The translations under genes and the position numbers were made by a program. 64,000 nucleotides of DNA, taken from assembly GCF_014635245.1 (NCBI RefSeq), contig NZ_BMCP01000001.1, forward strand, positions 1,426,001 through 1,490,000, given 5' to 3'. Position 1 is the first letter of the stretch; every line of letters starts with the position of its first letter. Below the pieces are notes generated by a model. It saw nothing but the letters and a program-made list of their open reading frames with translations. It was not told the origin of the DNA and ran no database searches. This document shows positions 8,507 through 18,150 of this stretch, in pieces. This DNA comes from Agaricicola taiwanensis. Its GTDB lineage: Bacteria; Pseudomonadota; Alphaproteobacteria; Rhizobiales; Methylopilaceae.

Positions 8507-10110
8507 CACGCGAGCGGCTCTATCTCTTCGACACGACGCTGCGCGACGGCGCGCAGACCGCCGGCATCAGCTTCTCGCTCGACGACAAGGTGGCGGTGGC
8601 GCGCATGCTTGACGCGCTCGGCATAGATTACATCGAGGGAGGCTATCCCGGCGCCAATCCGACCGATAGCGCCTTCTTTGCCACCGATCATGCCCTCAAA
8701 GCGAAGATGACGGCCTTCGGCATGACCAAGCGGGCGGGGCGATCGGCGGCCAACGATCCTGGCCTGAAGGCGGTACTCGATGCGCGGGCGGACGCCTATT
8801 GTTTCGTGGCCAAGAGCTGGGACTACCACGTCGAAGTGGCGCTTGGGATTTCGCTGGTGGAGAACCTCGACACCATCCGCGAGACGGTGCGCTCGGCCAG
8901 GGTGAAAGGCGAGGCGCTCGTTGACTGCGAACATTTCTTCGACGGTTACAAGGCCAATCCCGATTATGCTCTGTCGTGTGTGCAGGCCGCCTATGAGGAG
9001 GGCGCGCGATGGGTCGTCCTTTGCGACACCAACGGCGGCACCTTGCCGGAAGAGGTGGAGGCCATCGTGGCCGAAGTGGTGCGCCATGTGCCCGGCAGCC
9101 ATCTCGGCATCCATCCGCACAACGACACCGGGCAGGCGGTGGCCAACGCCCTTGCCGCGGTGAGGGCTGGCGCGCGCCAGATCCAGGGCACCCTTAATGG
9201 CCTGGGCGAGCGCTGCGGCAACGCGGACCTCGTGTCGCTCATTCCGACCCTTAAGCTCAAGCCGGCCTATGCGCAGGCCTTCGACATCGGAGTCTCGGAC
9301 GAGGGATTGCGTCAGCTCACCCAGATCAGCCGCACGCTGGACGCGATCCTCAACCGGCAGCCGAACCGGCACGCGCCCTATGTCGGCGCCAATGCCTTTG
9401 CTCACAAGGGAGGCATTCACGCCAGCGCGGTTGCCAAGGATCCGCGCACCTATGAGCATGTGGCGCCCGAAGCGGTCGGGAATGCCCGCAAACTGCTGGT
9501 GTCGGACCAGGCCGGACGCTCCAATGTGCTGGCTGAATTGAAGCGCGTCGGCATCGAGGTCGACCCCAAGGATCCGCGCGTGATGCGGCTTCTGGAGGAG
9601 GTAAAGGAGCGGGAGGCCAACGGTTGGGCCTTCGAGGGTGCCGAAGCATCCTTCGAGCTCCTCGCCCGCCGGATGCTGGGCGGCGTACCGCGCTTCTTTG
9701 ACGTACTGAGCTTCCGCGTCGGCGTCGAGCGCCGTCACAATGCGCTGGGCGAACTGGCCACGGTTTCCGAAGCGGTCGTCAAGGTCGCCGTCGATGGCGA
9801 GGTGCTGATGTCGGTGGCGGAAGGCAACGGACCGGTCAACGCGCTCGATCTTGCCCTCCGCAAGGACCTCGGCAAGTACCAGCCCTACATTGATGACCTG
9901 AGGCTGACGGACTTCCGCGTCCGCATTCTGGATGGCGGCACCGGGGCCGTCACGAGCGTCGCCCTGGAATCCACCGACAGTGCCGGGGAGGTGTGGACGA
10001 CGCTCGGTGTGTCCTCGAACATCATCGATGCCTCCTTCCAGGCACTGGAGGATTCCATCACCTATAAGTTCCTGAAGGCGGGGGCTCCCGCGCCGCGGCA
10101 GAGCGCGTAG
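8503..10110 (+). CDS. cimA: (R)-citramalate synthase
   Basis: A 535-residue member of the LeuA/HMG-CoA-lyase-like family that condenses acetyl-CoA with pyruvate to citramalate, the first step of the threonine-independent isoleucine route. The N-terminal TIM barrel starts FDTTLRDGAQTAGISFSLDDKV and holds the metal-binding GIHPHNDTGQAVAN motif and the GTLNGLGERCGNADL block. The C-terminal 160 residues form the LeuA-type regulatory domain, the site of isoleucine feedback in characterised enzymes. GTG start overlapping the uup stop by 4 bases. The alternative, 2-isopropylmalate synthase, is less likely because IEGGYPGANPTD and the overall length match CimA. Confidence 0.92.
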   Translation: MTRERLYLFDTTLRDGAQTAGISFSLDDKVAVARMLDALGIDYIEGGYPGANPTDSAFFATDHALKAKMTAFGMTKRAGRSAANDPGLKAVLDARADAYCFVAKSWDYHVEVALGISLVENLDTIRETVRSARVKGEALVDCEHFFDGYKANPDYALSCVQAAYEEGARWVVLCDTNGGTLPEEVEAIVAEVVRHVPGSHLGIHPHNDTGQAVANALAAVRAGARQIQGTLNGLGERCGNADLVSLIPTLKLKPAYAQAFDIGVSDEGLRQLTQISRTLDAILNRQPNRHAPYVGANAFAHKGGIHASAVAKDPRTYEHVAPEAVGNARKLLVSDQAGRSNVLAELKRVGIEVDPKDPRVMRLLEEVKEREANGWAFEGAEASFELLARRMLGGVPRFFDVLSFRVGVERRHNALGELATVSEAVVKVAVDGEVLMSVAEGNGPVNALDLALRKDLGKYQPYIDDLRLTDFRVRILDGGTGAVTSVALESTDSAGEVWTTLGVSSNIIDASFQALEDSITYKFLKAGAPAPRQSA

Positions 10111-10311
10111 CTTTCCAACGAAAATGTGACTGTCGGGCGCGTGTTTGTGGCGGCCAAACCTTCCCTAAGCTGGAACTTTCCTCACCGCCCCACGATTGGG
10201 AGGCGTCGGCCCGGATATTGCCTTGATCACCTTGCCTTATGACATCCGATCGGGAATGACGGCGGGCTCGAAGGTTCGTCATCGAATTGCGCGATTTTAG
10301 CGGAGGGTTAC

Positions 10312-11838
10312 TTGCGTCGTCGTGAACTGCTTTTAGCTGGCATCTCCTTGCCCTTCCTGACGTCTCTGAGCGACGTGCTCGGACCGCAGGCTGCCGTCGC
10401 CCAGGACGCTGAAGGCACGCCGTTCGACGCCTCCACCGTGCGCGAGATGGCGCGGGGGCTGGCGCAGAAGCCGTTCAAGCCCCAGGAGATCAAGCTCCCG
10501 GAAGGCTATGCGGAGATGAACTACGATCTCTATCGCGACATCCGCTTCTCACCGGATAAGTCTCTCTGGCGTCAGGACAAGCTGCCCTTTGAGGTGCAGT
10601 TCTTCCATCGCGGCTTTCTCTTCCGCAACCGCGTCGACATCTATGTGGTGGATGAGGGCAAGGCGCGCCACGTGGATTATTCCACGGACCTTTTCACCTT
10701 CGGCAAGGCTGCCCGGCCGGATGGAGGGGACCTCGGCTTCGCCGGCTTCCGGCTGCACGCGCCCATGAACAAGCCGGACTATTACGATGAGGTGGCTACC
10801 TTTCTCGGAGCGACCTATTTTCGGGCGGTGGCCAAGGACCAGATCTACGGTCTCTCCGCACGTGGCCTGTCCATCAAGACGGGATCGAGCGAGGGCGAGG
10901 AGTTCCCGCTCTTCACCTCGTTCTGGTTGGAGCGGCCAAAGCCGGGCACGAGCTCGATCGTCGTTCATGCGCTGCTGGACAGCGAAAGCGCCGCCGCCGC
11001 CTTCCGCTTCACCATCCGTCCCGGCGAGGCGACCGTCTTCGATGTCGAACTCTCGCTCTATCCGCGGGTCGAGATCACACAGGCGGGCATCGCGACGCTC
11101 ACCAGCATGTTCTATTTCGATGCCGTAGATCGAAATGACATCGATGACTTCCGTCCCGGCGTGCACGACAGCGACGGTCTCGCCATCTGGACCGGCCGCG
11201 GCGAGCAGCTCTGGCGGCCGCTGTCGAACCCCACCAACCTGCAGATCAGTGTCCTGTCGGACGTCAATCCGCGCGGCTTTGGCCTGATGCAGCGCCAGCG
11301 GGCGTTCTTTGACTACAACGACCTGGAAGCGCGCTATGAGAAGCGTCCGTCGCTCTGGATCGAACCGATCGGCGACTGGGGGGAAGGCGCAGTACATCTG
11401 CTGGAAATTCCCACCAACAGCGAGATCAACGACAATATCGTCGCCTTCTGGCGCCCGCGCGAGCCGCTGCGCCCCAAGGGGGAGTATCGCTACACCTACC
11501 GCATGCACTGGTCCTGGGATAATCCGTGGAAGACGGGGCTCGCCACCTGGCGCGTCTCCAGCAGCGGCCGCAGCCTGCGCAGCAAGAGCCGCGTGTTCGT
11601 GCTGGAGGCGATTGGCGATGCATTGAAGGACCTGCCGCCGGACGCCAAGGTCATCGGCGAGGTCACCGCATCGGGCGGGCGTATCGAGAATATCGTGACC
11701 CAGCCCAATCCGGAGCGCGGTGGCTGGCGGCTAAGCTTCAACCTTTTCAACGAGCGTGACGTGGTCGAGCTTCGGGCCTCGCTCTCCGATGGCACCAAGT
11801 CCCTGTCGGAGACGTGGATCTACCGTTGGACAGCGTGA
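10312..11838 (+). CDS. opgG: Glucan biosynthesis protein G
   Basis: A 508-residue periplasmic protein needed to make osmoregulated periplasmic glucans; the family shapes or branches the beta-glucan chain exported by OpgH. The TTG start follows GGAGGG, and an RRRELLLAG start plus a hydrophobic segment ending AAVAQ suggests a Tat or Sec signal peptide. The mature part begins with FDASTVREMARGLAQKP and contains the family blocks PEGYAEMNYDLYRDIRF and GEYRYTYRMHWSWDNPW. It is followed by opgH with overlapping stop and start codons, the standard opgGH operon. Confidence 0.95.
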   Translation: MRRRELLLAGISLPFLTSLSDVLGPQAAVAQDAEGTPFDASTVREMARGLAQKPFKPQEIKLPEGYAEMNYDLYRDIRFSPDKSLWRQDKLPFEVQFFHRGFLFRNRVDIYVVDEGKARHVDYSTDLFTFGKAARPDGGDLGFAGFRLHAPMNKPDYYDEVATFLGATYFRAVAKDQIYGLSARGLSIKTGSSEGEEFPLFTSFWLERPKPGTSSIVVHALLDSESAAAAFRFTIRPGEATVFDVELSLYPRVEITQAGIATLTSMFYFDAVDRNDIDDFRPGVHDSDGLAIWTGRGEQLWRPLSNPTNLQISVLSDVNPRGFGLMQRQRAFFDYNDLEARYEKRPSLWIEPIGDWGEGAVHLLEIPTNSEINDNIVAFWRPREPLRPKGEYRYTYRMHWSWDNPWKTGLATWRVSSSGRSLRSKSRVFVLEAIGDALKDLPPDAKVIGEVTASGGRIENIVTQPNPERGGWRLSFNLFNERDVVELRASLSDGTKSLSETWIYRWTA

Positions 11839-13976
11839 TCGAACACACCAAACCGGCCGGCGCGGATTTCGCGCCGGCTCTGCCCGCCGACGCTCCCTTG
11901 GACATGCCGGTGCAGTCCTTGTGGCGGAAGCCACAGCGACGCGCTGTGGAGACACGGCCGGCAGGTCTTTTCCTGCGCCGCCTGATCGTGATCGGCGGCG
12001 CCGCGGTGATGACCTATTTCGCTGCCCAGGAAATGTTCCTGGTGCTGAATGTGGCCGGGCTGACCCTGCTGGAAAGCCTCGTCCTTGGTCTCTATGTGGC
12101 CCTGTTCGCCTGGATCGCCTTTTCCTTCATCTCCTCCTGCGCGGGCTTCGTCTCTCTGGTGTTGCGCAACGGCAAGGGGCTCGGCATCGATCCTGCCGCA
12201 CCCCTGCCGGAGCTGGCGACCTCCACCGCGATCCTGCTTCCCGTCTACAACGAAGCGCCGGCGCGGATCATGGCCGGACTGCAGTCGATCTATGAATCGA
12301 TCAAATCGACAGGCCGCCTAGACCATTTTCATTTCTTCATATTGAGCGACACGACTGACGCCGACGCCTGGATCGCCGAGGAAGCGGCCTATCTTGCCCT
12401 GCGCGAGCGCACCGGTGGGCACGGCCGCATCTTCTATCGCCGCCGTCCCAAGAATACCGAGCGCAAAGCAGGCAATATCTCCGACTGGGTGCGCCGTTTC
12501 GGTGGAGCCTATCCGCAGATGCTGGTGCTTGACGCCGACAGCGTCATGAGCGGCGACACCATCGTCCGCATGGCCTCGGGCATGGAACGCCATCCCGGCG
12601 TAGGGCTCATCCAGACGTTGCCCATCATCGTCAATGGGTCCAGTCTTTTCGCCCGCATGCAGCAGTTCGCCGGCCGGATCTATGGCCCGATGATCGCTCA
12701 TGGAATCGCCTGGTGGCATGGCTCGGAAGGCAACTATTGGGGCCATAACGCCATCATTCGCACTGAGGCTTTTGCCGCGCAGGCCGGCCTGCCGCACCTT
12801 GGCGGCCGTAAACCGTTCGGCGGCCACATCCTCAGCCATGATTTCATCGAAGCCGCTCTGATGCGGCGTGCCGGCTGGGCGATCCATATGATCCCGGCGC
12901 TGTCGGGCAGCTATGAGGAAAGCCCGCCCTCGCTGACGGATCTCGCGATACGCGATCGACGCTGGTGCCAAGGCAACCTGCAGCATGCGGCCGTTCTACC
13001 GGCGCGGGGGCTGCATTGGGTAAGCCGTCTGCATCTTCTCACCGGCATCGGATCCTATATCACGGCGCCGTTGTGGCTGATTTTCATTCTGACAGGTATC
13101 GCCATCTCGCTGCAGGCGCAGTTCGTGCGGCCGGAATATTTCACGTCGGAATTTTCTCTGTTTCCGGTCTGGCCGGCACAGGACGCGGAACGCGCCATCT
13201 GGGTCTTCGTGCTCACGATGTCCGTGCTTTTCATCCCGAAGATCCTGGCTTGGCTTGCGCTCCTGACGCGCGGCGCCGACCGGCGCGGCAGCGGCGGCAT
13301 GATCCGCTCCTTCGTCAGCATGGTTCTGGAATCGGTCCTTGCCGGCCTGCTGGCGCCGGTGACGATGCTCACGCAGTCGATGGCGGTCGTCAGTATCCTC
13401 ACCGGGCGTGATTCCGGCTGGAACCCGCAGCGCCGCGACGATGGCAGCCTGCCGTTCCGCGAGGTCCTGCACCGATATGGACCGCACACGCTGTTCGGTC
13501 TGTTGCTGGCGGCCGGCGCCTATGCGGTCTCCGTGTCACTGTTTCTCTGGATGTCACCGGTCCTGATTGGCCTGGTGCTTGCTATTCCTCTGGCGATGCT
13601 GACCAGCAGCCGGTCGCTCGGCCTCAGCTTGCGCAAGCTGGGCCTCCTGCGCATCCCGGAGGAATATGCAACGCCTGAGGAATTGAGGCGCGCCAATGAA
13701 CTCTACCGGCAACTGGCTCCGCTGGAGGACGTGCCGACCGAGGCCATGGAACATCTTGCCGCTGATTCCTCGCTGCGCGACGCGCACCGGCGCATGCTGC
13801 CGCCCCCGCGTTCCATGGGCGAGCGGCCCATCGACGCTGATCTGCTGGTCGGTCTTGTGAAGATGGAAGAGGCCGCATCGATCGAAGCGGCGGTGAAGGA
13901 TCTCACCCCGCGCGAGAAGGCAGCTGTCCTTGGAGACCATCGCGGTCTGGAAAGACTGGCCGCCCTAGCGCGGTGA
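11835..13976 (+). CDS. opgH: Glucan glucosyltransferase H, long form
   Basis: A membrane GT2 glycosyltransferase (713 residues from the GTG overlapping the opgG stop; a GTG at 11814 is the alternative start). It polymerises UDP-glucose into the periplasmic glucan backbone while moving it across the inner membrane. Two transmembrane helices (about residues 50-110) precede the catalytic domain with DTTDADAW, DADSVMSGD, LSHDFIEAALMRRAGW and the RDRRWCQGNLQH motif (Q/RxxRW type). Further membrane helices follow, then a cytoplasmic C-terminal tail of about 110 residues. A second, shorter OpgH lies at 25.7-27.5 kb. Confidence 0.95.
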   Translation: MIEHTKPAGADFAPALPADAPLDMPVQSLWRKPQRRAVETRPAGLFLRRLIVIGGAAVMTYFAAQEMFLVLNVAGLTLLESLVLGLYVALFAWIAFSFISSCAGFVSLVLRNGKGLGIDPAAPLPELATSTAILLPVYNEAPARIMAGLQSIYESIKSTGRLDHFHFFILSDTTDADAWIAEEAAYLALRERTGGHGRIFYRRRPKNTERKAGNISDWVRRFGGAYPQMLVLDADSVMSGDTIVRMASGMERHPGVGLIQTLPIIVNGSSLFARMQQFAGRIYGPMIAHGIAWWHGSEGNYWGHNAIIRTEAFAAQAGLPHLGGRKPFGGHILSHDFIEAALMRRAGWAIHMIPALSGSYEESPPSLTDLAIRDRRWCQGNLQHAAVLPARGLHWVSRLHLLTGIGSYITAPLWLIFILTGIAISLQAQFVRPEYFTSEFSLFPVWPAQDAERAIWVFVLTMSVLFIPKILAWLALLTRGADRRGSGGMIRSFVSMVLESVLAGLLAPVTMLTQSMAVVSILTGRDSGWNPQRRDDGSLPFREVLHRYGPHTLFGLLLAAGAYAVSVSLFLWMSPVLIGLVLAIPLAMLTSSRSLGLSLRKLGLLRIPEEYATPEELRRANELYRQLAPLEDVPTEAMEHLAADSSLRDAHRRMLPPPRSMGERPIDADLLVGLVKMEEAASIEAAVKDLTPREKAAVLGDHRGLERLAALAR

Positions 13977-13981
13977 TGTCA

Positions 13982-14001
13982 GGCACATACCTTCATGTGC
14001 C
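13982..14001. terminator. Possible bidirectional terminator hairpin
   Basis: GGCACAT (13982-13988) and ATGTGCC (13995-14001) form a 7-bp stem with a 6-base loop in the 30 bases between the convergent opgH and LOG genes. There is no strong T run, so this is a position-based call. Confidence 0.4.
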
Positions 14002-14006
14002 GGTCC

Positions 14007-14624
14007 TTACATGTTTTGGATGACTTCCCGTTCCTTGCCCTCAGGGCGAAGACCCGGCGTCGCTTCGACCCGATGGGCCGCATTCTCCAGCATGGGAAGA
14101 ATATCCTCCACCGTATCGGCAACGAGATAGCCGATCGGAAGATCACGCCGGATGAAGGCTTGGCTCCGCATGTGATCAAAAAGCGTCAGCAGCGGCGACC
14201 AGAAGTCGTTGAAGTTCGCCAGGAGGATCGGCTTGGCGTGCTGGCCGAGCTGCGACCAGGTCAATTGCTCCACCAATTCTTCCAGCGTTCCGATGCCGCC
14301 GGGCAGAGCCACGAAGGCGTCGGCTTCTTCGAACATGAGCCTTTTTCGCTCATGCATGTCGTTGGTTACCACGTGGTCCTGGACCTCCAGCAGCATGGCT
14401 TCGCGGTCCACCAGGAACTGGGGAATGATTCCCTTTACCTGACCGCCATGGTCGAGGACGCCGCGGGCGACCGTGCCCATGAGCCCAAGACCACCCCCGC
14501 CATAGACGAGACGCACGCCGTTCTCGGCGAGTGCCTTTCCGAAAGCGCGGGCATTTTTTGCGTGGCGGGGGTCGGCTCCCGGACTGGAGCCGCAATAGAC
14601 GCAGACAGACTGAATTGACTGCAT
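14007..14624 (-). CDS. LOG family nucleotide 5'-monophosphate phosphoribohydrolase
   Basis: A 205-residue cytoplasmic Rossmann-like enzyme of the LOG (Lonely guy) family. The signature PGGIGTLEEL near residue 107 and the earlier YGGGGLGLMG block are intact, along with the arginine in MHERKRLMFEEADAF. Characterised members release free bases from nucleotide 5'-monophosphates, including cytokinin ribotides, and the bacterial proteins are often misannotated as lysine decarboxylases. It stands alone, divergent from the LysM gene and convergent with opgH, so context does not define the substrate. Confidence 0.9.
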   Translation of the reverse strand: MQSIQSVCVYCGSSPGADPRHAKNARAFGKALAENGVRLVYGGGGLGLMGTVARGVLDHGGQVKGIIPQFLVDREAMLLEVQDHVVTNDMHERKRLMFEEADAFVALPGGIGTLEELVEQLTWSQLGQHAKPILLANFNDFWSPLLTLFDHMRSQAFIRRDLPIGYLVADTVEDILPMLENAAHRVEATPGLRPEGKEREVIQNM

Positions 14625-14829
14625 AAAGTTTTCCTCTTGTTCTTGGACCTGAGGCCTCCCGCGAATTCGGAGGAGCTCAGGCCGGTGGTTACAACTTCTA
14701 CAATATGCCGTTCGTTTCTAAACACCAGTATTACACTTGCGTGCATCGATACGGTTTCCGTTGTAGAGGAAGAACATAAGGTTGAATTTTCCGCCGGCTA
14801 GGGCGGTGAGGGGAAGCGGAAGGAAAGTC

Positions 14830-16128
14830 ATGACGCCGAACACGATCAAGTCACTCGTTATCGGCTTTGCATTTTTGATCGCCGCCCTTCTCGGCTGGAT
14901 AGGCTACCGGGCAGCCGACATGGACAGGAGCGAGCAGACGGCCGCGATCCCTGAGGCGCCCGCGAGCGAGACGCCGCCGGCAGCCGCACCCGCGACGCCG
15001 GAGCCACAAACGACTCCGGATCCGCAGGGGCAGGGAACCGAGGCATCGAACGCGCCGGCAGAGCCCGCTGACGAACGAATTCGCGCCGCCTTTGATATCG
15101 TTCGTGTGGAACCCAACGGAGATGCGGTTATCGCTGGCCGTGCCGCTCCGGGCACAACGGTGGAACTGCTGCGCAACGGCGACGTCATCGCCACCGAGAA
15201 AGCCAATCAGGCGGGCGAGTTTGTCATGACGCCGCCACGGTTGAGCGCCGGCAATCATCAACTTCAGCTTCGCGTCGGCGGTGAGGACAGGCAGATATCG
15301 GAGCGATCGGTCGTCGTCTCTGTACCCGAGGGCGGCAAAGGAGAAGTGCTGGTGGTCGCCAGCGAGCCCAACAAGCCGGTCGAGATCCTGCAGCAGTCGC
15401 AAGGCTCCGGGGTCGCCATGGCTCAGGTTGCGCCTGGTTCGCCTCCCGTTCAGGCCCAGGGTGTGGGCTCCGCGACAGCGGAACGCGCCGAGGCTTCTGA
15501 TGCGGTAGCCGCGGCAGAGCCGGCGGCCGCGCAGTCGCTGCGCATCGGCGCGGTGGAGGCCGCGAATGGCCGGCTCTTTGCCCAGGGCACTGGTCCGAGC
15601 GGCTCCAAGGTCCGCATCTATCTCAATGACGCTCCTGTTGCGGAGGCCACCGTGGGGGACGACGGCAACTGGAGCCTGACAATCGAGCGCGGTATGACGC
15701 CCGGAAGCTATCGCGTGCGCATTGATCAGCTCGATGGCAAGGGGGAGGTCACCGCCCGCGCCGAGGTTCCCTTCGATTACAGTGAAACCGAGGTCGCGCA
15801 GGCACAGCAATCGGTACGCGTTTCGCCTCAGCCATCACCGCCGGCCGCTGCGGCTCGAGGCGAGCAGGCGGTGCAGGCAGCAGGCGCTCCGGCACCCGCA
15901 GCAGCACAAACCAAGGCTGCAACGAGGCCCGCCAGCGCGGCCGACGCCGTGGTGGCCAGTATCGATACGGTGGCTGTAAAGCGCGGCGACAGCTTGTGGC
16001 GGATCAGCCAGAACATATATGGCCAGGGTATCCGCTATTCCGTCATCTATGACGCCAACAGCGACCAGATCCGCGATCCCGATCTGATCTACCCCAATCA
16101 GGTCTTCGTGGTACCGTCGCCGAACTGA
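14830..16128 (+). CDS. LysM domain membrane-anchored protein
   Basis: About 432 residues. The ATG at 14830 follows GGAAGCGGAAGGAAAG and begins a membrane anchor (IKSLVIGFAFLIAALLGWIGY), so it is preferred to the in-frame TTG at 14782. A Pro/Ala/Glu-rich stretch follows, then two Ig-like repeats, one with DAVIAGRAAPGTTVELLRNG (about residue 98) and one with RLFAQGTGPSGSKVRIYLND (about residue 252). The C-terminal LysM domain begins VKRGDSLWRISQNIYGQG. LysM binds peptidoglycan, so the protein probably spans from inner membrane to cell wall. The family is widespread in Hyphomicrobiales; its role is not established. The Atm1-type gene follows after 6 bases. Confidence 0.88.
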   Translation: MTPNTIKSLVIGFAFLIAALLGWIGYRAADMDRSEQTAAIPEAPASETPPAAAPATPEPQTTPDPQGQGTEASNAPAEPADERIRAAFDIVRVEPNGDAVIAGRAAPGTTVELLRNGDVIATEKANQAGEFVMTPPRLSAGNHQLQLRVGGEDRQISERSVVVSVPEGGKGEVLVVASEPNKPVEILQQSQGSGVAMAQVAPGSPPVQAQGVGSATAERAEASDAVAAAEPAAAQSLRIGAVEAANGRLFAQGTGPSGSKVRIYLNDAPVAEATVGDDGNWSLTIERGMTPGSYRVRIDQLDGKGEVTARAEVPFDYSETEVAQAQQSVRVSPQPSPPAAAARGEQAVQAAGAPAPAAAQTKAATRPASAADAVVASIDTVAVKRGDSLWRISQNIYGQGIRYSVIYDANSDQIRDPDLIYPNQVFVVPSPN

Positions 16129-16134
16129 GGCCGA

Positions 16135-18051
16135 ATGTCCGTTTCCGAATCAAGCCGCGCGGCTCTCCGCGCGGAGCAGGGTTTCATCGCGACGCTGTTC
16201 CGTCTGTGGCCCTTCATGTGGCCGCATGGGCGCGGTGATCTGAGGCGCCGGATCTGGATCGCCTTCGCGCTTCTCCTTGCAACCAAGATCATCACCGTGC
16301 TGGTTCCCTATGCCTTCAAATGGGCGACGGATGCGCTGGCGCTGATTGCGGAGGGCAAGGCGCCGCCCCTTGGCGACAGCTGGACCGCCTGGGCGCTGGC
16401 CACGCCTCTCATCATGGTGCTCGCCTATGGCCTCGGCCGTGTCGCCATGGTGCTGCTGGCGCAGGTACGCGACGGGCTTTTCGCGGCTGTGGCGCTGCAT
16501 GCGGTGCGCCGCCTGTCGCTGAAGACCTTCGAGCACGTCCACGCGCTCTCGCTGCGCTACCACCTCGAGCGGCGCACCGGCGCGCTGTCGCGGGTGGTGG
16601 AACGGGGACGCGAGGCCATCGAGACGCTGGTCCGCATGGCCGTGCTGACCCTGCTGCCCACCATCGTGGAATTGATCCTGGTGTTCGGCATCCTGGGCTG
16701 GCAGTTCGACTGGCGCTATGTCGCCGTCGTCGGCCTCACCATCGCCGCCTATCTCGTGTTCACCTATAAGGCCAGCGAATGGCGCATCGCCATCCGCCGC
16801 GAGATGAACGAGCAGGACAATGACGCCAATGCCAAGGCGATCGATAGCCTGCTGAACTACGAGACCGTCAAATATTTCGGCAATGAGGCCCGGGAGGCCT
16901 CACGTTTCGACCGCGCCATGGCCGGATACGAGAAGTCGGCCGTCAAGACCTACACGTCGCTTGCCTGGCTCAACGCAGGCCAGGCGGTGATCTATACCAT
17001 CGGGATGACGATTTGCATGGTCATGGTGGCCTCCGGCATTCGTGCCGGGACCAACACCGTGGGCGATTTCGTCTTCATCAATGCCATGCTGATCCAGCTC
17101 TATGTGCCGCTGAATTTCATGGGCACGCTCTACCGCGAGATCAAACAGGCCGTGACCGATATCGAGATGATGTTCGGCCTGCTGGAACGGGACCCGGAGA
17201 TCAAGGACGCGCCCGACGCGACGCCGCTTGCCATCCGCGCGGGCACCATTCGCTTCGAGGACGTTCATTTTCACTACAACGCCTCGCGACCGATCCTGAA
17301 GGGCATCAGCTTCGAGGTTCCGGCCGGCCGCACGGTGGCCATCGTCGGGCCGTCGGGCGCGGGGAAATCGACCCTGTCGCGCCTGCTGTTCCGCTTTTAC
17401 GATATTGCCCAGGGGCGCATCACCATCGATGGTCAGGACATCCGCACGGCCACGCAGGCCTCGCTGCGTCAGGCCATCGGCATGGTTCCGCAGGATACGG
17501 TGCTCTTCAACGACACCATCCGCTACAACATCCGCTACGGCCGCTGGGACGCCTCGGACGACGAGATCGAAGAAGCCGCGCGCAACGCCCAGATCGATCA
17601 TTTCATCCGCGCGCTGCCGCAGGGCTATGAGGCGGAGGTGGGCGAGCGCGGCCTGAAGCTTTCGGGCGGCGAAAAGCAACGCGTCGCCATCGCCCGCACC
17701 ATCCTGAAAAGCCCGCCGATCCTTATCCTCGACGAGGCGACATCGGCCCTCGACAGCCATACCGAAAAGGAGATCCAGGATGCGCTGGAGCGGGTCTCGC
17801 GGGGGCGCACGACATTGGTCATCGCCCATCGCTTGTCCACCGTCGTGACGGCGGATGAGATCATCGTGCTTGATGCCGGCACCATCGCCGAGCGAGGAAC
17901 GCACGGCGAACTGCTGGCGCGTGGCGGGCTTTATGCCAGCCTGTGGAACAGGCAGCGCGAGGCTGACGAGGCGAGGGCACGCCTTGCCCAGATTGCCGAG
18001 GACGAGGCCGCACCCAACAGGCTGCCGCCGGAATTCGCCACCTCCGACTGA
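16135..18051 (+). CDS. Atm1-type ABC exporter (permease-ATPase fusion)
   Basis: A 638-residue half-transporter: six transmembrane helices (about residues 35-330) then an ABC ATPase domain. It carries the Atm1/HMT1 signature NYETVKYFGNEAREASRFDRAM, plus Walker A GPSGAGKST, signature LSGGEKQRVAIARTI and Walker B ILILDEATSALDS. Atm1 proteins export glutathione-linked species; the bacterial homologue of Novosphingobium protects from heavy metals, and the mitochondrial one supports cytosolic iron-sulfur assembly. Which cargo applies here cannot be told from the sequence. Confidence 0.92.
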   Translation: MSVSESSRAALRAEQGFIATLFRLWPFMWPHGRGDLRRRIWIAFALLLATKIITVLVPYAFKWATDALALIAEGKAPPLGDSWTAWALATPLIMVLAYGLGRVAMVLLAQVRDGLFAAVALHAVRRLSLKTFEHVHALSLRYHLERRTGALSRVVERGREAIETLVRMAVLTLLPTIVELILVFGILGWQFDWRYVAVVGLTIAAYLVFTYKASEWRIAIRREMNEQDNDANAKAIDSLLNYETVKYFGNEAREASRFDRAMAGYEKSAVKTYTSLAWLNAGQAVIYTIGMTICMVMVASGIRAGTNTVGDFVFINAMLIQLYVPLNFMGTLYREIKQAVTDIEMMFGLLERDPEIKDAPDATPLAIRAGTIRFEDVHFHYNASRPILKGISFEVPAGRTVAIVGPSGAGKSTLSRLLFRFYDIAQGRITIDGQDIRTATQASLRQAIGMVPQDTVLFNDTIRYNIRYGRWDASDDEIEEAARNAQIDHFIRALPQGYEAEVGERGLKLSGGEKQRVAIARTILKSPPILILDEATSALDSHTEKEIQDALERVSRGRTTLVIAHRLSTVVTADEIIVLDAGTIAERGTHGELLARGGLYASLWNRQREADEARARLAQIAEDEAAPNRLPPEFATSD

Positions 18052-18150
18052 CTAGACCTTCGCCGACTGCCCAAGACCCTGCGAAAGAGGTAATGCGTCC
18101 ATACAAGCAAGCCCGGCACCTCGGTGAACTGACTGCACGAAAGCCCCCGC

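Noticed and set aside
8158..9738. A 526-residue reading frame on the minus strand across uup and cimA
   Set aside because: It is the antisense shadow of two well-supported genes; His/Arg/Gly-rich composition without domain features.
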